This document shows positions 63,501 through 64,000 of a stretch of DNA of 64,000 nt, in pieces. The notes under the pieces were generated by a model, which had not been told where the DNA came from, did no database searches, and saw nothing but the letters and a program-made list of their open reading frames with translations. Origin of the DNA: Desulfobacteraceae bacterium (lineage in GTDB: Bacteria > Desulfobacterota > Desulfobacteria > Desulfobacterales > UBA5852); the NCBI GenBank assembly GCA_014237395.1, contig JABZFP010000015.1:99960-163959 (forward strand), in the 5' to 3' direction. Position numbers and translations under genes: made by a program. Each line of letters opens with the position of its first letter. Position 1 is the first letter of the stretch.

Positions 63501-64000
63501 TCGATGTTGTTGATCAGATCGACCTGAAAATACTCCGGCCCTATCGTGTTGGCGGCGAAAACGACATCACCGGTCGTTGCCACATAATCATTCCCCGCGG
63601 TGGCCGAGCCGTCCTGAGTCGCCAAATGGACCGTCAGAAGGGTATCCACTTCCTTACTCAAGCCAAGCGTAAACCTTACGTAGCCATTACTATCATCTTC
63701 GTAAACGGTAACGTCTTCGATAATGACATTGGTGGATCCCTCGTTGTCGTTGATCGTACCCTGTCCAACTGCATCCCCGATGGCCACATCACGACCCGAG
63801 GCCGACGGCGCACTCAACGTCACCGTATACGTCTCAACGGCCATATCAACCCAATCGTCATCGGCTATGGTCACCGCCAGGCTTCCCGAATCGCTTTCCG
63901 CCGGGATCGTCACGCTATAGGGCGAACCCGTGGCATAATCATAATCGCTGCCAAGCGTGGCGGTACCGTCGCTCAACGCGTAGGTCAGCGTCACATCCGT
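57557..64000 (-). CDS. PilY1-like giant adhesin with Calx-beta, MopE-type and VWA-like modules (5' end cut)
   Basis: About 2147 residues visible; the N-terminus is beyond the window. In order: two Calx-beta repeats (about 1-88, 92-195; TVTLSAPSASG and DSADRSFVLEA), further repeat domains with Gly-rich turns (about 200-560), two MopE-like calcium/metal motifs (about 567-653; NDNDAAIHPGAVEICGDGID and GDCDDTNPDIHPGA), a VWA-like domain (about 685; FLYDDSGSMNWEF, MIDAS DxSGS) with a large insert, then the PilY1 beta-propeller (about 1520; VFVGANDGMLHVLDEETG). A Ca-site (about 1720; DDNLDGLVDTAY) and a dockerin-like end (about 2070; NINGDDRVNSSDLINIG) follow. Surface or pilus-tip adhesin; stop at 57557, 21 bases before the next small gene. 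Confidence 0.9.
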   Translation of the reverse strand, partial: TDVTLTYALSDGTATLGSDYDYATGSPYSVTIPAESDSGSLAVTIADDDWVDMAVETYTVTLSAPSASGRDVAIGDAVGQGTINDNEGSTNVIIEDVTVYEDDSNGYVRFTLGLSKEVDTLLTVHLATQDGSATAGNDYVATTGDVVFAANTIGPEYFQVDLINNIEDSADRSFVLEATGVEAGGRNVDFSDNGICTIVDNDFSLTLEDTDDGSYIEVRRGDGSVINNGEGYNSGDSLTFDLTWTFAYQGFIATGTHGGITETIAAPDTPGASGSVSVANVTSDLTAKPLFKHNIVYTIGENGELDLPDGTTNVQTSGDIIVDHGTDAAFTNIEGLRTDLPIKQYCVSDVIVDGTSIGAYDIYTFSNVEQSHTLDVTFRENTVTATITPPEVGDLSVDEDLRGQWRVLDESGGTVDVAGWRNSGDTVRMACQVENYTVRYKDVPGWKTPPDELFTIDETTTGPLSFEGEYTQEYYELRVRESHLDGGDLTGSSITLDPVGIDGGVDGDYRVYIYQSGVDVELTANPPDGSLFHLWEGSVSSGNNYIIVNLGTDKVLTAVYKFPSPDNDRDGYNDGYDCNDNDAAIHPGAVEICGDGIDQDCDGADEPCGDEHEDNDGDGYSPSMGDCDDTNPDIHPGAYDDPTTDADEDCYDGPRQPQYQEYNCVEPAEVPLESQVDAASPMIMFLYDDSGSMNWEFMTDESGGTFNGNRAVFPSWQDGYSNDNIYNSSYDLQGDERQLWQSQWKGYNRLYFNPAVDYEPWPRWHTIAGQANANAHPTTPRLNPMRTATWNLDLTYFTVKKDTAPTVPAQYVQIRSQQNYRFTIADEVRLVPVSGGTTLRVDDNGSNSEHGYFDPLDFGTQTYTDYDAFNNSAHWVGGSGDSARWYFYPPQSGDYRVYAWVPNVNDLTYDVDYNIVHDGSSNWVYNRSQSANNGRYDEKDDDDYANDWLSLGTYTFAESEPDQFVIPMAHYFTHNDEDGDGGVDNGEIYLVALDGDFSIYRFTDGDNNNRVDNEELSLLSASDVTTAENSATASGASPNIWPRDADGNVLTYAATRQNFANWFSFYRRRELTAKAAIGRVVESLYQSRDRAQVGLAVLNDGDVDNHETMLVDANDAGDQSQTVLTNLYNINIETDGTPLRRALQDVGQYFDQHDLADGGDNEYLSTTPPWAPEAAGGGCQRAFAIVMTDGYYNGGDWTVEGELRDRNADSDGSARNPSNPASYNIPSLYDQGVFMGPNNANDDPTLADIAMFYYENDLDGGLSNNVQPYHYDIAPHQHMVTYSVAFGVHGDFDPQDPAYECLPQCDPDDEDCPEAVCPEWQEPLDDDKRKIDDLYHAAINGRGQFYTADDPQQLVDALDAVMKSITGSTATGSSVSINAQELQSDTALYQATYLPSDWSGDVMSKPLNQDTGLVEKDRLADGSYVDRVNWSAQDQLDSRTWTTREIITFNDTLEAGVTFEYGALSNSQKLLLDGNEATARKLVDFLRGDTSEEGGLFRDRTHILGDVVHASPIGYRWDSDPGVVFVGANDGMLHVLDEETGEEIFAYVPNLVFANLKHLADDPYVHRYYVDNEPTISKLGSSGAALLLGGLGRGGRGYYCLDISTIGNTGFDGEDDAGSIVKWEWPTNSDPENAAYDPDVGYTFGQGFVVNTPAGYVAIMPNGYDSENGRAVLFAWRLSSDGTPLTAEPRRIDTEAGANDDGADGTPYSSDDACNGLSSPALVDDNLDGLVDTAYAGDLLGNLWKFDLSSSNINDWDVAYKAEDGTKMPLFQAKNLSGFRQPITTTPDVMNHCDFNRRGNIVVFGTGRYLGMDDYLTYSSVETIYGIWDWADEWEALNPVIYSADALDPETKFFGYFDSNRQLSNLLSNPAIPGTDQIVYTLDLTASDLGDEVRINTTTFTHAPLTDQENHEFLAASGLAKCINDLTYGLSGVTAEASENKVSIRSYPADDLISFSITNVNGTITLDTEELKASLLQQAVIYSDDQYIVVSDNNIEWFDPSRFDGRHVGWYLDLPGSSERLVNDPMIRGGYVYAVPTIPSESPCKAGGDSIVYGLNACNGGQSNSALFNINGDDRVNSSDLINIGTPSNPIWVAPTGLKKSGLWYSPAVLGIEGTDTDRLYFSTSDANVETEQTAGEKLGFLYWRTW

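Overview
The window looks like chromosomal DNA of a GC-rich, sulfate-reducing Desulfobacterota (Desulfobacteraceae/Desulfosarcinaceae-like 'deltaproteobacterium'). The strongest clue is a complete rrf2-hmcABCDEF operon: a 16-haem HmcA cytochrome with its transmembrane redox complex, known from sulfate reducers. The rest fits: a frd/sdhCAB enzyme of the cytochrome b - flavoprotein - iron-sulfur order, several cysteine-rich PAS sensor kinases, type IV pilus genes, and a Tol-Pal envelope cluster. No rRNA, CRISPR array, integrase, transposase or phage gene was seen, so this is mostly ordinary core chromosome with a few unusual modules.

Layout. 1-2.4 kb: yejE (cut by the window edge) and yejB, permeases of a YejABEF-type peptide importer, separated by a ~150 bp near-perfect palindrome. 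2.4-8.3 kb: a signalling block (two paralogous response-regulator/histidine-kinase fusions around a membrane kinase whose sensor domain carries c-haem motifs, plus a lone receiver). 8.4-9.9 kb: a tandem universal stress protein and an unknown 178-residue protein. 9.9-16.7 kb: hmcF-E-D-C-B-A and rrf2 (read right to left), starting from a promoter buried in a nested inverted repeat. 17-17.9 kb: rplM-rpsI. 18-19.5 kb: CYTH and endo/exonuclease/phosphatase genes. 19.5-29 kb: tolQRAB-pal-cpoB-ruvCAB-SAM-hydroxide adenosyltransferase-membrane protein-bactofilin, all on the minus strand. 29.2-33.5 kb: HD phosphohydrolase, then frd/sdhCAB. 33.6-38.1 kb: MscS, then an HTH-EIIA / ClC-CBS / Usp cassette. 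38.2-41.8 kb: two tRNA-Ser genes followed by dnaX-ebfC-recR-ykgJ. 42-44.5 kb: DUF1015, then DUF721 and a tRNA methyltransferase. 44.9-47.9 kb: hflKC, a 32-residue bS22-like ribosomal protein, and a HELIH-motif protein. 48-51.8 kb: FmdB zinc ribbon, groESL, LysM protein. 51.9-64 kb: pilB, a large orphan helical protein, two small periplasmic proteins, and a giant PilY1-type adhesin that runs off the window.

How it fits together. The Hmc complex moves electrons between the periplasmic c-cytochrome pool and a cytoplasmic heterodisulfide-reductase-like subunit; the Rrf2 repressor with four cysteines probably senses Fe-S or redox state and represses its own operon. Downstream on the same strand the kinases carry c-haem motifs (periplasm) and identical four-cysteine PAS motifs (cytoplasm), so the whole 2.4-16.7 kb stretch can be read as one redox-energy and redox-sensing neighbourhood. 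The most interesting items are this kinase group, the nested Rrf2 operator, the hidden small genes hmcD (42 aa) and bS22 (32 aa, TTG start), the intergenic palindrome, the HELIH protein and the 743-residue orphan between pilB and the pilY1 group. All function calls are from sequence reading alone; no database search was run.
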